64,000 nt of DNA from positions 2,294,001 through 2,358,000 of the forward strand of contig NZ_FMIB01000002.1 of assembly GCF_900091475.1 (NCBI RefSeq). The letters are read 5' to 3'. The DNA comes from Micromonospora chersina. Its GTDB lineage: Bacteria; Actinomycetota; Actinomycetes; Mycobacteriales; Micromonosporaceae. The notes below the pieces were generated by a model, which saw nothing but the letters and a program-made list of their open reading frames with translations, searched no databases and was not told where the DNA came from. The translations under genes were made by a program, and so were the position numbers. This document shows positions 53,109-62,394 of the stretch, piece by piece. The first letter of the stretch is position 1, and each line of letters begins with the position of its first letter.

Positions 53109-54521
53109 TCAGTGCGCATGGACCGTCGCGCCCGTGGATGGCTTCAGGTTCGGGACGATGAGCAGCGATACGACGGCGGCAACAGCGGCCGTCGCTGCGG
53201 CGAAGGTGAAGGCGCGGGTGAAGCCGACGCTGCTGCTGCCAGCGATACTCGCCGCCGCGATGCTGGACACCACTGCGACGCCGAGGGCGGCGCCGAACTC
53301 GTGGAAGGTGCTGAGAAGACCGGAGGCCAGTCCGGCTTCGTGATGAGCGACCTGCGCCAGCGCGGTTGTGGAGGCGGCGACGAAGGCGCCGCCGATGCCC
53401 GCTGCGCCGACGCTGATCCCGGCCACCACCGCAGCCGCACCGTCCCAGAACACGGGCAGCGCGGTGCCGAGCGCGGCGATCGCAAGCCCTGTGGCCGCGA
53501 CCGGTCGGGCACCGAGGCGGCCGATGGCGTGACCGGCGGCCTGGGCTCCGATGATCGTTGCCAGGGCGACCGGCAGGAACAGCAGGCCGGTGCGCAGCGC
53601 CCCGTAACCCTTGTGGTGTTGCAGGTAGAACGACCCGAGGAAGAACATCGCGATCATCAGAGCCGTCGCGGCCAGGATGAGGAACGTGCCGGCGGCAACC
53701 GGCCGGCGAGTCAGGATCCGCAGGTCCATCAGCGGTGAGCGCACGGCGCGTTGCACCACGGCGAACACGAGGTACAGGACGACGGCACCGGCCAGCGTCC
53801 CGAGGGTCGTCGCGGTCAACCAGCCGCGGTCCCCGGCGTTGATCAGAGCGTAGATGGCCGTGCCGGTCGCGGCGGTGACGAGGATGGCGCCCGGCACATC
53901 GAGGCGTGCTCGGGTCGTCGGCGGCAGGTGCGCCGGCAGCATCCGGGCAAGTGCCACCAGCACGATCAGACCGATGGGCACGTTGATGTAGAACACCCAC
54001 TGCCAACCAGGGCCTGCGGTCAGTACGCCGCCGAGCAGTACGCCGATCGCCGAGCCGGTACCGCCGAGCGCGGACCAGATGCCGAGGGCCTTGTTGCGTT
54101 CGTCCCCGTGGAAGGTTCTGGTGAGCACCGACAGCGCCGCGGGCGACAGCATCGCCGCACCGACACCTTGTGCGACTCGGCCGCCGATCAGCAGCGCGGC
54201 GCCAGGGGCCAGGCCGGTGATCAGGGATGCGGCGGTGAACACGAGCAAGCCGAGCAGGACCACGCGGCGGGCGCCGAAGAGATCGGCTGCCCTACCGCCG
54301 AGAAGCATCAGGCCGCCGAACATCAGGGTGTAGGCGCTGACGACCCAGGTCAGTGTGTCGCGTGCCAGGCCGAGGTCCGTTCCGATGTGCGGCAGCGCGA
54401 TCGCCACCACGGTGACGTCCAGGATGAGCATGAACTGCGCGACGCCGAGCAGTGCCAGCATGCGCCAGCGGCGTGGGTCGGCGGCGGTGGTGTCGGGTTG
54501 GTCGACGGCCTGAGCGGACAC
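53109..54521 (-). CDS. MFS multidrug exporter, DHA2 (EmrB/QacA) family
   Basis: The 470-residue protein has 14 predicted membrane segments. 'LDVTVVAIALPHIGTDLG' is the DHA2 motif D1 region, 'GGRAADLFGARRV' is motif A, and 'GSAIGVLLGGVLTAGPGWQWVFYINVPIG' matches the DHA2-typical motif C and following. It should export hydrophobic or cationic compounds using the proton gradient. It is divergent from a TetR gene across 84 bases with palindromes, the usual drug-exporter arrangement. The start is GTG at 54521. Confidence 0.88.
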   Translation of the reverse strand: MSAQAVDQPDTTAADPRRWRMLALLGVAQFMLILDVTVVAIALPHIGTDLGLARDTLTWVVSAYTLMFGGLMLLGGRAADLFGARRVVLLGLLVFTAASLITGLAPGAALLIGGRVAQGVGAAMLSPAALSVLTRTFHGDERNKALGIWSALGGTGSAIGVLLGGVLTAGPGWQWVFYINVPIGLIVLVALARMLPAHLPPTTRARLDVPGAILVTAATGTAIYALINAGDRGWLTATTLGTLAGAVVLYLVFAVVQRAVRSPLMDLRILTRRPVAAGTFLILAATALMIAMFFLGSFYLQHHKGYGALRTGLLFLPVALATIIGAQAAGHAIGRLGARPVAATGLAIAALGTALPVFWDGAAAVVAGISVGAAGIGGAFVAASTTALAQVAHHEAGLASGLLSTFHEFGAALGVAVVSSIAAASIAGSSSVGFTRAFTFAAATAAVAAVVSLLIVPNLKPSTGATVHAH

Positions 54522-54536
54522 AGGGTGGCCCCCAAT

Positions 54537-54592
54537 TCGAACAGTTGTGTTTGAGTTGTGTCGGGTACAGTAACTCGTACAGCACTGTTCGA
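54537..54592. promoter_or_regulatory. TetR operator region between MFS and TetR genes
   Basis: TCGAACAG (54537-54544) and CTGTTCGA (54585-54592) form a perfect 8-bp inverted repeat 40 bases apart. Between them GTACAG occurs at 54565 and 54577, and GTACAGCACTGTTC (54577-54590) is a near-perfect palindrome. TACAGT (54566-54571) could be the -10 for the TetR gene. A TetR dimer bound here would cover both promoters. Confidence 0.55.
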
Positions 54593-54605
54593 CAAGGGAG
54601 TTCGA

Positions 54606-55211
54606 GTGGCCTCAACGGGGCAGGCGAAGACGCCGGGCAGGCGAGCCGATGCGCAGCGCAGCATCACGGCGATTCTCGAGGCCGCGGTGACGGCCTTGAG
54701 CCGCAACCCGGAGGCCAGCGTCAGCGAGATCGCCAAAGCCGCGGGCGTCGGCCGGGTCACCCTCTACGGCCACTTCCCCAACCGGGACGACCTGGTGGAG
54801 GCGGCATTCGCCAGAGCCATCGACGAGGGCCACGGCGCACTCGACGCGGTCGATCTGAGCGGCGATGCCAGGCAGGCACTCACCCGGCTGATCCATTCCA
54901 GCTGGCTGCTGGTGAATCAGTCCCGGTCCCTGCTACTGGCGGCTCAGGAGGTTCTACCGCCCAGCCGGATCCGCGACCTGCACGCCGGCCCGGTGGAGCG
55001 CGTCGAAGGCCTCGTCAAACGCGGTCAGGACGAGGGGGTGTTCCGCAGCGACCTCTCGACCGCCTGGCTGGTCGGCGTCATGCACAGCGTGATGCACAAT
55101 GCCGCCGACGAGATCAACGCCGGCCGGCTGGACAGCGACGAGGCGCCAGCGTTCATCACCGCGACCGTGCTGGCTGCCTTCACTCCCCCGGGCAGCCGCG
55201 TTCCCGCCTGA
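54606..55211 (+). CDS. TetR-family transcriptional regulator
   Basis: The 201-residue regulator has the TetR helix-turn-helix 'SVSEIAKAAGVGRVTLYGHFPNRDDLVEAAF' (about 38-70) and an all-helical ligand domain. Its place divergent to an MFS exporter suggests it represses that exporter until a substrate binds. GTG 54606 has GGGAG five bases upstream; an in-frame start 48 bases earlier would place the operator inside the gene. Its own transcription is likely autoregulated. Confidence 0.88.
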   Translation: MASTGQAKTPGRRADAQRSITAILEAAVTALSRNPEASVSEIAKAAGVGRVTLYGHFPNRDDLVEAAFARAIDEGHGALDAVDLSGDARQALTRLIHSSWLLVNQSRSLLLAAQEVLPPSRIRDLHAGPVERVEGLVKRGQDEGVFRSDLSTAWLVGVMHSVMHNAADEINAGRLDSDEAPAFITATVLAAFTPPGSRVPA

Positions 55212-55414
55212 GCGCGGCTAGCTGATCCCGCCGCTCTGCCCGGTCCATTGCACGCGTTGTCGGTCGTAGCGGCCGACAAACCAGCAGTCTCCCGCGGGGT
55301 GACCGGCAGGCGAGTTGTCCGGCGAGGGGCTTGTTCAATCTTCGGGTGCAGCCGGTCCGGCGCGGATCAATGGTGTTCTCGCCTGGACATGCCCAGCTGG
55401 CGGACCGGAAATGG

Positions 55415-55450
55415 CGTCGGGCACCGGCTCGGTGGAGCCGGTGCCCGACG
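55415..55450. terminator. Strong hairpin terminator
   Basis: Perfect 16-bp arms (55415-55430 and 55435-55450) enclose GGTG. It lies 10 bases past the 3' end of the C39 peptidase reading frame on the minus strand. Confidence 0.85.
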
Positions 55451-55460
55451 AGAGGTGCGA

Positions 55461-56272
55461 TCAGGCGGAGTAGCCGCGGGTGGCCATCCAGTTCGCCAGG
55501 TCGATGGTGGTCATCCAGTAGGAGGCGGTAGCCGCATTCGCCGAGTCGGCAATCCGGACGGTCCGGCCGTCGTCCTTGTAGCCAACCACCGCGATGTAGT
55601 GCCCGCCAGGGAACGAGTGCCAGCCGCCATCGGTGTCGGTCGCCGAGCCGACGGTGTTGGCAACCACGGCACGGCCATCGGTGATGGCATCGACCACGTC
55701 GGCCTGGAGCTGGTCCATCTGAGCCGGGGTGGCCGCGCCGGGGATCATGTGAGTCCGCCACGGGTCGCCCTTGACCATCTGGTTGAGCCCGCGGGTGGTG
55801 TCCTCGGCGGAGTTGGTGCCGTTCTCGGTCGCGCCGAGCGGGGCGACCATCGCATCCTGGGTGGTCTCGACGCCGCTCGCGCTGAGGGCGTTGCGCACCG
55901 CGGCCGGGCCGCAGTTCCATAGGCGTACTGCGCCTCGTAGGTGTAGTCGAGAACCTTGGTCGACGGCGGCTTCGGCTTCGGCTTCTTGGTCACGTCCGGG
56001 TCGGTCGTGGCCTTGGCCGCCGCGGACGGCGACGCGCTCGGCGAGCTGGATGGGGCGGCGACCCGGGCCTCGCTACGGGTGGCGACGTCGCCGAGCCGGG
56101 GGGCCAGCTCGCCAACGGCGGCGGTGTTCTCCTGACGGACCGGCGCGTTATCGGTGGCGAGGGCCGTGCCGACGCCGCCGGCCAGCACAAGCGCTGCGGC
56201 GGTGCCGGCAATGATCTGGTACGGGCGCTCGGTCGCGACGCGCCGCAGCTGACGCTTCATTCGGTGCTTCAT
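55461..56272 (-). pseudogene. Secreted C39-like cysteine peptidase with single-base frameshift
   Basis: One frame gives a signal-anchor and Ser/Ala/Pro-rich leader from ATG 56272 (GGAGGA four bases upstream) to 'VLDYTYEAQYAYG'. The rest ('NCGPAAVRNALSASGVETTQ' through 'GWHSFPGGHYIAVVGYKDDGRTVRIADSA') continues in another frame to 55461. At 55917-55918 the minus strand reads TAT-GG-AAC where TAT-TGG-AAC would restore 'AYWNCGPAAV', so one base is missing just before the catalytic Cys. His and Asp of the triad are intact. This could be a recent null mutation or a sequencing error. Confidence 0.75.
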
Positions 56273-57346
56273 GTGTTCCTCCACGGGGCCTAAACGGCAC
56301 ACGCCGGCCCGACGCGCGGACGGGTTCACGCGCGTTCATGGGCGGGGTGGCCGCAGGGACGGAAAGCGCCCAGCGTGCCGGGCTCTGCGGGACGGTTACC
56401 GGATCTGGATTCGCCGGTCAGGCGAGGGCCGGCACCGCGGCGCCGTGGAGGGGAATGGATCGGGGGGTGGTTCGCACGAGGTTGGAACTCCTTCCGTGGC
56501 CGCCTACCGGGTTAGCTGACGGATTCGGGCGGGAAGTACGCCCTACCACGGACATAGCCCGCGGATTCACCCCGGTGTTGCACTGGGTCCCCGGTTCGTG
56601 AGATCACGATTGAGCGGGTCGGTACGGCGTCGCCATTTGCGATCGAAAACCGCACCGGACGCGCTGACACTACCGGCGGCCAGGGTGCCCGCCAAGCGCT
56701 CCCACCTGCCTAAACCTCGGTCACCATTACTCTGACCGGAACAGTCCGTCACTGACATCACTGGATGTGACGAGTGGCTATGACGGGACTGTCGGGAGAC
56801 TATCGGACATCGAGGCGGCGTTGGTGCCGAGTTTCTTTGGTCAATCACCATGCCATCGCCCGAATGACCGTTTCCCATCCGAGGTGGGTAGCGGCAACAC
56901 GGTTTCACGTCACAATTCAGAAAACCTGAGCTGGACAGGTCGGCGGGTGCGACTGGGACCGCGCCGACGCAGTCGGGCGGGCTTCAGGTCCTTATAGGCG
57001 ATCATGCTGGTGGAAATGGCGCCGGCGACATCCGGCAGGCGGGCCGGCCGGCGCAGCGTAAACACCGATCGCCCGCGCATGGTGACCACAACGGCTGGAC
57101 CTCGACTTGCGAGTGTCGGCGTGCCGCACCATGTTGTTCGTGCTCACGGATGTGAGAGCGCAGCCGGGCGGTCAGTCGGGAGCCGGATCCGTTGGGGACA
57201 GGTGAGCCGGTTCGCTCAGACAAGGGCCGTGGCAACCAGTTCGTAGCCTCAGTAGCGCCGCTGGTGGAGGTCGGCGTCCCGCTGCCTTGACGGTCTTCCC
57301 TGCCTGTGGGCCAGAGCCACCGGACGTGCGGGTTCGCGTAGGTCAC
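56273..57346. other. Long intergenic stretch with no supported gene
   Basis: More than 1 kb separates the C39 gene start from the terminator of the LVIVD gene. It is less GC-rich than the neighbours and only short overlapping frames occur, none with a recognisable domain. The part next to 56272 should contain the C39 promoter. I see no RNA gene or repeat. Confidence 0.45.
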
Positions 57347-57383
57347 GAAAGCGGGCGGGCGCCGACGGCGTCCGCCCGCTTTC
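57347..57383 (-). terminator. Hairpin terminator after the LVIVD-repeat gene
   Basis: Arms GAAAGCGGGCGG (57347-57358) and CCGCCCGCTTTC (57372-57383) pair perfectly. It starts 12 bases after the stop on the minus strand and ends in TTTC. Confidence 0.8.
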
Positions 57384-57394
57384 TCGAAGCAGTG

Positions 57395-58720
57395 TCAGCG
57401 AAGCAGGAACGTCTGGGTCTGGGGGTTCAGCATGGGCAGTTTCCTGGCTCCGGCCGTCTCGCGGCCGCTGAATCGGAGCACGTCCACCCCGCGGGAGATG
57501 TCATTGGCGATGATCAGCCCGTTGTACCAGTAGGTCGACCACTGGTTGGACTGCATGTCGTAGTAGGCGATCTCCTTCGGATTACGCGGGTCGGTCAGGT
57601 CGACCACGGAGGTTCCCGAGCCGTAGGCAGAGGAGACCAGGATGTTGCGGCCAGCAACGGGCACGTAGTTGAAGTTGTGGTAGGTGCTCGGCTCCGCGCG
57701 CGGGATGCGTAGGTGGCTCAGCGGCGTGCTGGGGTCGTCGACCGCGTACGTCCAGATCGCTCCGAACGGCTCCTGTGCGGGCCCGAAGTATTCGTCGCCG
57801 AAGGTCACGTACTTCCCGTCGTGGGTGAACGCCGCGCTGTGCCAGATGTCCACGTCGGGCGTGTCGATGTTGGCGATCACGCGGGGCGCCAGGGGGTTGC
57901 TGATGTCCCACAGCTGGCCCTGGGACAGGCAGGCCGCAGCAGCGAGCTTGCGCGGGGTCAGCACCTGAATGTCGTGGCAGGCGAAGAAGTCGCCGGACGC
58001 GCCGGAGAAGGTGTCGATCCCCTTGATGGTCGGCTCGGCGACGACCGTCGCGGCAAGGCCGGCCTCGGCGTCGCCACCCGGTACGTCGATCACCGAAATG
58101 TGCTCGAACGGGGCCCGGCAGTCCGGCCCGATGTTGCTGGCGCTCAGCGGGTACGACGCGACGTAGATATAGGTGCCGCCGTCCTCGCGGGGCACGAGGG
58201 TGTGGGTGTGCGAGCCGCAGTCTGTGCGGATGGCCTGGAGGAACCGTGGTGCTCTCGGGTCGCTGACGTCGAAGACGCGGATCCCTTCCCAGGCGCTGGG
58301 GGTGGAGGCGGTGACGTTGCGGGATCCCTCGCAACCCGGTGTGCTCTGCGGGGTGTCCACGGACAGGAACACCAGGTCTCGCCAGACGGAAACGTCGCCT
58401 TGGGGGCCGTTGCAGTGCACGTCGGCCAGCTCGACCGGCGCGCCCGGCTCTGAGATGTCGACGATCCGGAATCCACCGTAGTGGCCGGCGAAGACGAGGT
58501 TGCCGGCGAAGGCGAGGTCGGAGTTGACGCCGCCGGTGTGCTCGTCGGTGGACAGTAGGTGCATGTTCTGGCTGTAGCCGTCAGCGGGGCTGCTCGGCGG
58601 GGGCGGCGGGACGGATCCGTCGTCCCATGGCTCGTGCGCCTCGGCCGGCGATGCCATCACGGCGAGCAGGATCGCTGTGGCAGCGATGGCGAGTGATCGG
58701 GTTCGGGAAGGTCTATGCAC
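57395..58720 (-). CDS. Secreted LVIVD-repeat beta-propeller protein
   Basis: The 441-residue protein has a signal peptide (cleavage after AEA28) and repeated LVIVD-type blades: 'GGFRIVDISEPGAPVELADV', 'EGIRVFDVSDPRAPRFLQAI', 'GQLWDISNPLAPRVIANI' and 'SGTSVVDLTDPRNPKEIAYY'. Such beta-propellers are surface or exported proteins of unknown function in actinobacteria and bacilli. His-rich stretches ('CGSHTHTLV', 'CHDIQV', 'TYHNFNYV') could bind metal. It seems to be monocistronic. Confidence 0.85.
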   Translation of the reverse strand: MHRPSRTRSLAIAATAILLAVMASPAEAHEPWDDGSVPPPPPSSPADGYSQNMHLLSTDEHTGGVNSDLAFAGNLVFAGHYGGFRIVDISEPGAPVELADVHCNGPQGDVSVWRDLVFLSVDTPQSTPGCEGSRNVTASTPSAWEGIRVFDVSDPRAPRFLQAIRTDCGSHTHTLVPREDGGTYIYVASYPLSASNIGPDCRAPFEHISVIDVPGGDAEAGLAATVVAEPTIKGIDTFSGASGDFFACHDIQVLTPRKLAAAACLSQGQLWDISNPLAPRVIANIDTPDVDIWHSAAFTHDGKYVTFGDEYFGPAQEPFGAIWTYAVDDPSTPLSHLRIPRAEPSTYHNFNYVPVAGRNILVSSAYGSGTSVVDLTDPRNPKEIAYYDMQSNQWSTYWYNGLIIANDISRGVDVLRFSGRETAGARKLPMLNPQTQTFLLR

Positions 58721-58904
58721 GGCGCCCCCTCACGTCGGACGTGTCGCCGCATGATGCGATCACGCAGGTGAATGTCACACTGTCAAATATCTTCACCTGC
58801 CGCTAGACCCTCGGCGAAAACGAACGGTGAGCGCTGTCCGCAGCCCCGGAACTCGGCGCGACGCTCCTTAGGGTGCGCTGGAACCGGACTATGACGGAGG
58901 CGAG

Positions 58905-59492
58905 TTACCGGGGACGGGTGCTCAGCCCGGCCAGGGTGACGGCGACCAGCCGCTGGACGGCTTCGGGACGGGTGACGGTGCCGGCTGCGGTGAGGGCATG
59001 CAGGCAGTAGTTGGCCAATTCGTCGGTAGCCACGTCGTCGCGCAGGTCGCCGTCTCGCACTGCCTCGGCAATGAGGTCTTGGACGAAGCCGCGCAGTCGT
59101 TGCTGGCCGTGGTTGACGTGTTCGCTGCGGTGCAGCAGCGCGGCGAGTTCGCCGCCGTGGTGGCGCGCGGAGTGGTGCTGGAGGCGGGCGTATGTGTTCA
59201 GGACAGCTTCCAGACGCGCGATGGCCGGGGCGGCGGGGTCGACGGCGGCGGTGAGCCGGTCGAGGTGTGTGGCGATCTGACGTTCGTGCCACGCGGTGAG
59301 GACGGCCTGCGCGTCGGGGAAGTACTTGTACAGCGTGGCGCGCCCGATCCCGGCCTGCTCGGCGATCTGCGACATCGTTACGGCGACCAGCCCGTGCTTG
59401 GCCACCAGTGCGGCCATGGCATCCATGGCGGCGTCGCGAACCGCTGCGCGGTGCGCGTCGATCGTCTCGGTCCACAGCTTGGGCACACCCAC
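58905..59492 (-). CDS. TetR-family transcriptional regulator
   Basis: The 195-residue regulator has the helix-turn-helix 'AVTMSQIAEQAGIGRATLYKYFPDAQAVLTAW' (about 37-68). It is divergent from the DUF2218-membrane gene, with a palindrome placed in that gene's promoter spacer, so it probably represses it. The start is a GTG at 59492. The ligand domain has several His residues ('LQHHSARHHGGE') that may or may not be functional. Confidence 0.88.
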   Translation of the reverse strand: MGVPKLWTETIDAHRAAVRDAAMDAMAALVAKHGLVAVTMSQIAEQAGIGRATLYKYFPDAQAVLTAWHERQIATHLDRLTAAVDPAAPAIARLEAVLNTYARLQHHSARHHGGELAALLHRSEHVNHGQQRLRGFVQDLIAEAVRDGDLRDDVATDELANYCLHALTAAGTVTRPEAVQRLVAVTLAGLSTRPR

Positions 59493-59528
59493 ATCCTACA
59501 TGCCGTTCACAGGGACAACAGGTTGCTG

Positions 59529-59555
59529 TTGACGTAGACAGATTGTCTCTATAAT
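59529..59555 (+). promoter_or_regulatory. Promoter with TetR operator in its spacer
   Basis: TTGACG (59529-59534) and TATAAT (59550-59555) are separated by 15 bases. Inside lies AGACA-GAT-TGTCT (59536-59548), a perfect 5-bp inverted repeat with 3-base spacer. This is a typical place and form for a TetR-type operator. The promoter reads toward the gene at 59675. Confidence 0.7.
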
Positions 59556-59674
59556 TTGGGGACGCTCCGCGAGCTGCGGGCAACACGAATTCCACCCTGA
59601 CCCTCGACCACCGGGGAACGGGCCCGCGAACCGCTGGGTTTGCTCCTCGCAACCCACGACCGAGAAGGAACACC

Positions 59675-60292
59675 GTGCCAGTCCTGCAAGCCCAGATCCA
59701 GACCGACCGAGCCACTCGCTATCTCGTCCAGTTCTGCAAGCACGCCGCCGCCATGGGCAGCGGCGGCCACTCCGCCCGCATGCACATGCGCCGGGAGGTG
59801 GAGGTGGCCGCCGAGTGGAGCGACACCACCGGGCGGGTCACCTTCGGCCCGTGGGGCGAGGCGACGCTCACCGCCGACGCCAACTCACTCACGGTGCGCA
59901 TCGACGCTGCCGACGAAGACGGTCTGACTCAGATCCGCGACATCATCGCCCGCGATTTCGAACGGTTCAGCCGCCGAAACCCACTGGCCGTAGCGTGGCA
60001 GCGTCTCGACTCTCCCGGCGCGGCCCCCGTTCGAGACGCTGTCGGCGTTCCGTCCGGGCAGCGGCGGGGCTTCCGGCGATCCCACCTTCAGAGCGCTGCC
60101 CTCGCGCTGGCCGTGGTCCTGGTTGCCGCTGTGCATGTGGGGCTGGCGGGCTCGGTCCTGGCCGAGTCGCGGTGGACAGGCCTGGCCGCCAACGTCGTCG
60201 TGGTGCTCGTCGCTGTCAAGATCGCGCTGATCGCGGTGGCCCGCTTCAAGATCCGTCAGCGCAGGGCCGCCACGCGCCCTGACCACACCTGA
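59675..60292 (+). CDS. DUF2218 domain fused to a two-span membrane tail
   Basis: Residues 1-105 match DUF2218 ('TDRATRYLVQFCKHAAAM...RVTFGPWGEATLTADANSLTVRIDAAD'), a small domain often near iron-uptake genes. Normal DUF2218 proteins end about there. Here a basic linker (about 120-140) leads to two hydrophobic segments ('SAALALAVVLVAAVHVGLAG' and 'AANVVVVLVAVKIALIAVA'), so the domain is tethered to the membrane inner face. AAGGAA precedes GTG 59675. The role is unknown; TetR control points to an inducible response. Confidence 0.75.
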   Translation: MPVLQAQIQTDRATRYLVQFCKHAAAMGSGGHSARMHMRREVEVAAEWSDTTGRVTFGPWGEATLTADANSLTVRIDAADEDGLTQIRDIIARDFERFSRRNPLAVAWQRLDSPGAAPVRDAVGVPSGQRRGFRRSHLQSAALALAVVLVAAVHVGLAGSVLAESRWTGLAANVVVVLVAVKIALIAVARFKIRQRRAATRPDHT

Positions 60293-60401
60293 GCCGCGCT
60301 GCGGTCACGGCGGGGCGCCACTTCGCGGCGTCTGCCGCCGTTGCGAGTCGTTGCCCCTCGTCCAGACCGGAGCTGGCAGGATCATCGACCCTGACCCGGC
60401 C

Positions 60402-60421
60402 CTACTATGAGCGGATAGTAG
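60402..60421. promoter_or_regulatory. BlaI/CopY-like palindrome upstream of copCD
   Basis: CTACTAT (60402-60408) and ATAGTAG (60415-60421) form a perfect 7-bp inverted repeat around six bases, 10 bases before the copCD ATG. TAC/GTA-centred palindromes of this form are typical of BlaI/MecI/CopY repressors, which control copper or beta-lactam genes. No such regulator is encoded in the window. Confidence 0.6.
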
Positions 60422-60431
60422 TTGCCTTAGG

Positions 60432-62120
60432 ATGGCGCCCGCATTCGGTAGGAGCGATGTGTGGGCGTCGGGTCCACGCCTCCTCGGCGGAAGGATCAAC
60501 AGTGCCTCTCCAGCGGCGCCGCCGGGCGGCCTGACCTTGCTTGCCGCATCATCGGGTTCTGCCGGTAACCAATCGTCAGCACGTCGCGCCGCACGCTGGG
60601 CACTACGGGTGTGGCTGGCGCTGTTTCCCGCCCTCGTCGTGGCGCTCGCGTTCGCCTCCCCCGCCGCCGCGCATTTCAAGCTGCTCAAGGCCGTGCCAGC
60701 CGACGGCGCGCGGGTCGATGCCGTTGCAGAGATCCGGCTGACGTTCAGCGCCGCCGGCACGCCCACAGGTGCTGGATTCAAGCTTTCTGATGGCAAGGGC
60801 AACGCTGTGGCGGCGACCGGCCACACCCCCGACGGGGGCCGTACGTGGCTGGTTCACCCGAGCGCTCCCCTGACAAGGGGCACGTTCAAGCTGCGATGGA
60901 GTGTCGCAGCCCCGGACGCCCACCCTCTGACCGGTGTCCTCACCTTCACGGTGGCCGCGCCTCCCCCCTCGCCCGCAACAACCGCCAAACCCCAGGCAAC
61001 AGCCAGCCCCCACGAGCACGCCGGTCATGGTGGGCCCGGCATGCCCTCGGCTTCGCCGCCCGCCCATTCCGGCGGACACGCTGTCGGTCATACCGCCGAT
61101 GCGGATCAGGGGCCTGTGCGGCTCATCGGCGGCGCCGGGCGGTGGCTGTCCTACGGAGCGATCCTGCTCGGCGTCGGTGGTCTTGTCTTCGCATTGACCA
61201 CATTGGTCGGTACTCGCAGTGACATCAGAGTGGTGCAGGTCTGGGTGCGGGCGGCTGGGCTGACGGTAGCGGCCGGAGCGGCCCTTGAGCTGGCTGCACT
61301 CCTGGCGCTCTTCAGCGAGCAGGGCACCTTCGCCTCGGCCGCCAGCGTCCCGGCGTTGGCCGCCCTCAGCCAGACGCCGGTGGCGGCAAGCCTGGTCCTA
61401 CGCTTCACTGGCGCAGCAGGCCTGCTCGTGTCCGGTTCACTCGAAGCGGCGCTGATCCGGGGCCGCCACGCGGTCGGCCGTCACTCCGTTCCGACCGTCG
61501 CCGCGATACCAACCGACTCTCGGAACCTGGTGACGACTACCGCTGATGGACCGACTGGCGACGGCATTCAGCGGGTGCGAGCCCGAGCTGTCCGCCCTGT
61601 GCTTTTGGGTGTCACCGTGGCGCTGCTGTTGGGTTCCTTCCTGCTCGACGGGCACACCGTCACCGCGGAGCCCCGGGTCGTCGTTGCGGCGGCCGATATC
61701 GCCCACACCATCGCCGCCGCCGTGTGGGTCGGCGGGGTTCTTCTCCTGGCCGTGCTGCTGCTCGGCCGTGCCCGCCACGGCGCACCGACGGGTGCTGCCG
61801 AGATGGCGGTGCGCTTCTCCATACCGGCCACCGCTGCGGTAGCACTCACGGGTGTCGCCGGCGTCGCGCTGACCCTGCTGATCCTGGAGCGGCCGGGCCA
61901 TCTCGTGACTACCAGCTGGGGACGGGTGCTTCTCGTCAAGCTCGCCCTCGTGGTGGTTGTTGCCCTTGTGGGGCTCTACAACACCAGGCGTGTGGTGCCC
62001 CGGCTCGACGACCGCGCCATGGACGGCACACATCAGCTACGCCGCACCGTCGGGGTCGAAGCGTTGCTGATGTTGGCCGTCCTGCTGGTCACCGCGATCC
62101 TCGTCAATTCCGAGACCTAA
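60432..62120 (+). CDS. CopC-CopD fusion, copper resistance/uptake membrane protein
   Basis: The 562-residue protein has a signal segment ending SPAAAH, so the mature protein begins with His as CopC proteins do for Cu(II) binding. A CopC beta-barrel (about 80-175, 'HFKLLKAVPADGARV', 'WSVAAPDAHPLTGVLTFTV') is followed by a His-rich linker (about 193-228, 'HEHAGHGGPG') and a CopD domain with eight hydrophobic segments ('HTIAAAVWVGGVLLLAV', 'LVKLALVVVVALVGLYNTRR'). It should bind and move copper across the membrane. ATG 60432 lacks a ribosome site. Confidence 0.88.
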   Translation: MAPAFGRSDVWASGPRLLGGRINSASPAAPPGGLTLLAASSGSAGNQSSARRAARWALRVWLALFPALVVALAFASPAAAHFKLLKAVPADGARVDAVAEIRLTFSAAGTPTGAGFKLSDGKGNAVAATGHTPDGGRTWLVHPSAPLTRGTFKLRWSVAAPDAHPLTGVLTFTVAAPPPSPATTAKPQATASPHEHAGHGGPGMPSASPPAHSGGHAVGHTADADQGPVRLIGGAGRWLSYGAILLGVGGLVFALTTLVGTRSDIRVVQVWVRAAGLTVAAGAALELAALLALFSEQGTFASAASVPALAALSQTPVAASLVLRFTGAAGLLVSGSLEAALIRGRHAVGRHSVPTVAAIPTDSRNLVTTTADGPTGDGIQRVRARAVRPVLLGVTVALLLGSFLLDGHTVTAEPRVVVAAADIAHTIAAAVWVGGVLLLAVLLLGRARHGAPTGAAEMAVRFSIPATAAVALTGVAGVALTLLILERPGHLVTTSWGRVLLVKLALVVVVALVGLYNTRRVVPRLDDRAMDGTHQLRRTVGVEALLMLAVLLVTAILVNSET

Positions 62121-62315
62121 CCGCACGATGGCGCGAGACCGCAGGAGGCGTGAGCCCGCAGGAGTTGTGGGCGTGTGATGGCCGATTGCGATTCATGCGG
62201 GGACTCACGGCGCGGCGACCAAAACGGGCGTTGGGTCGCCTGCGTCACCGGCGCTCGCGCTGCCGAGTCGGGAAGACCGACCAACTCGATGGCTGGTTGA
62301 CCGGGGGGCGCTTGT

Positions 62316-62370
62316 CACAGGACGGCGCCGGTGAATCAGCCATCTCGGGCTGATTCACCGGCGTCCTGTG
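62316..62370. terminator. Long bidirectional hairpin terminator
   Basis: Arms 62316-62341 and 62348-62370 pair over about 23 bases with small bulges around ATCTCG. It lies between the convergent copCD and MFS genes, 24 bases from the MFS stop. Confidence 0.8.
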
Positions 62371-62394
62371 GGTGGTCGACAGATTGCGGTCGGA

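Noticed and set aside
57002..57346. Minus-strand frame in the gap before the LVIVD gene
   Set aside because: No recognisable domain, no ribosome site, and composition typical of shadows.
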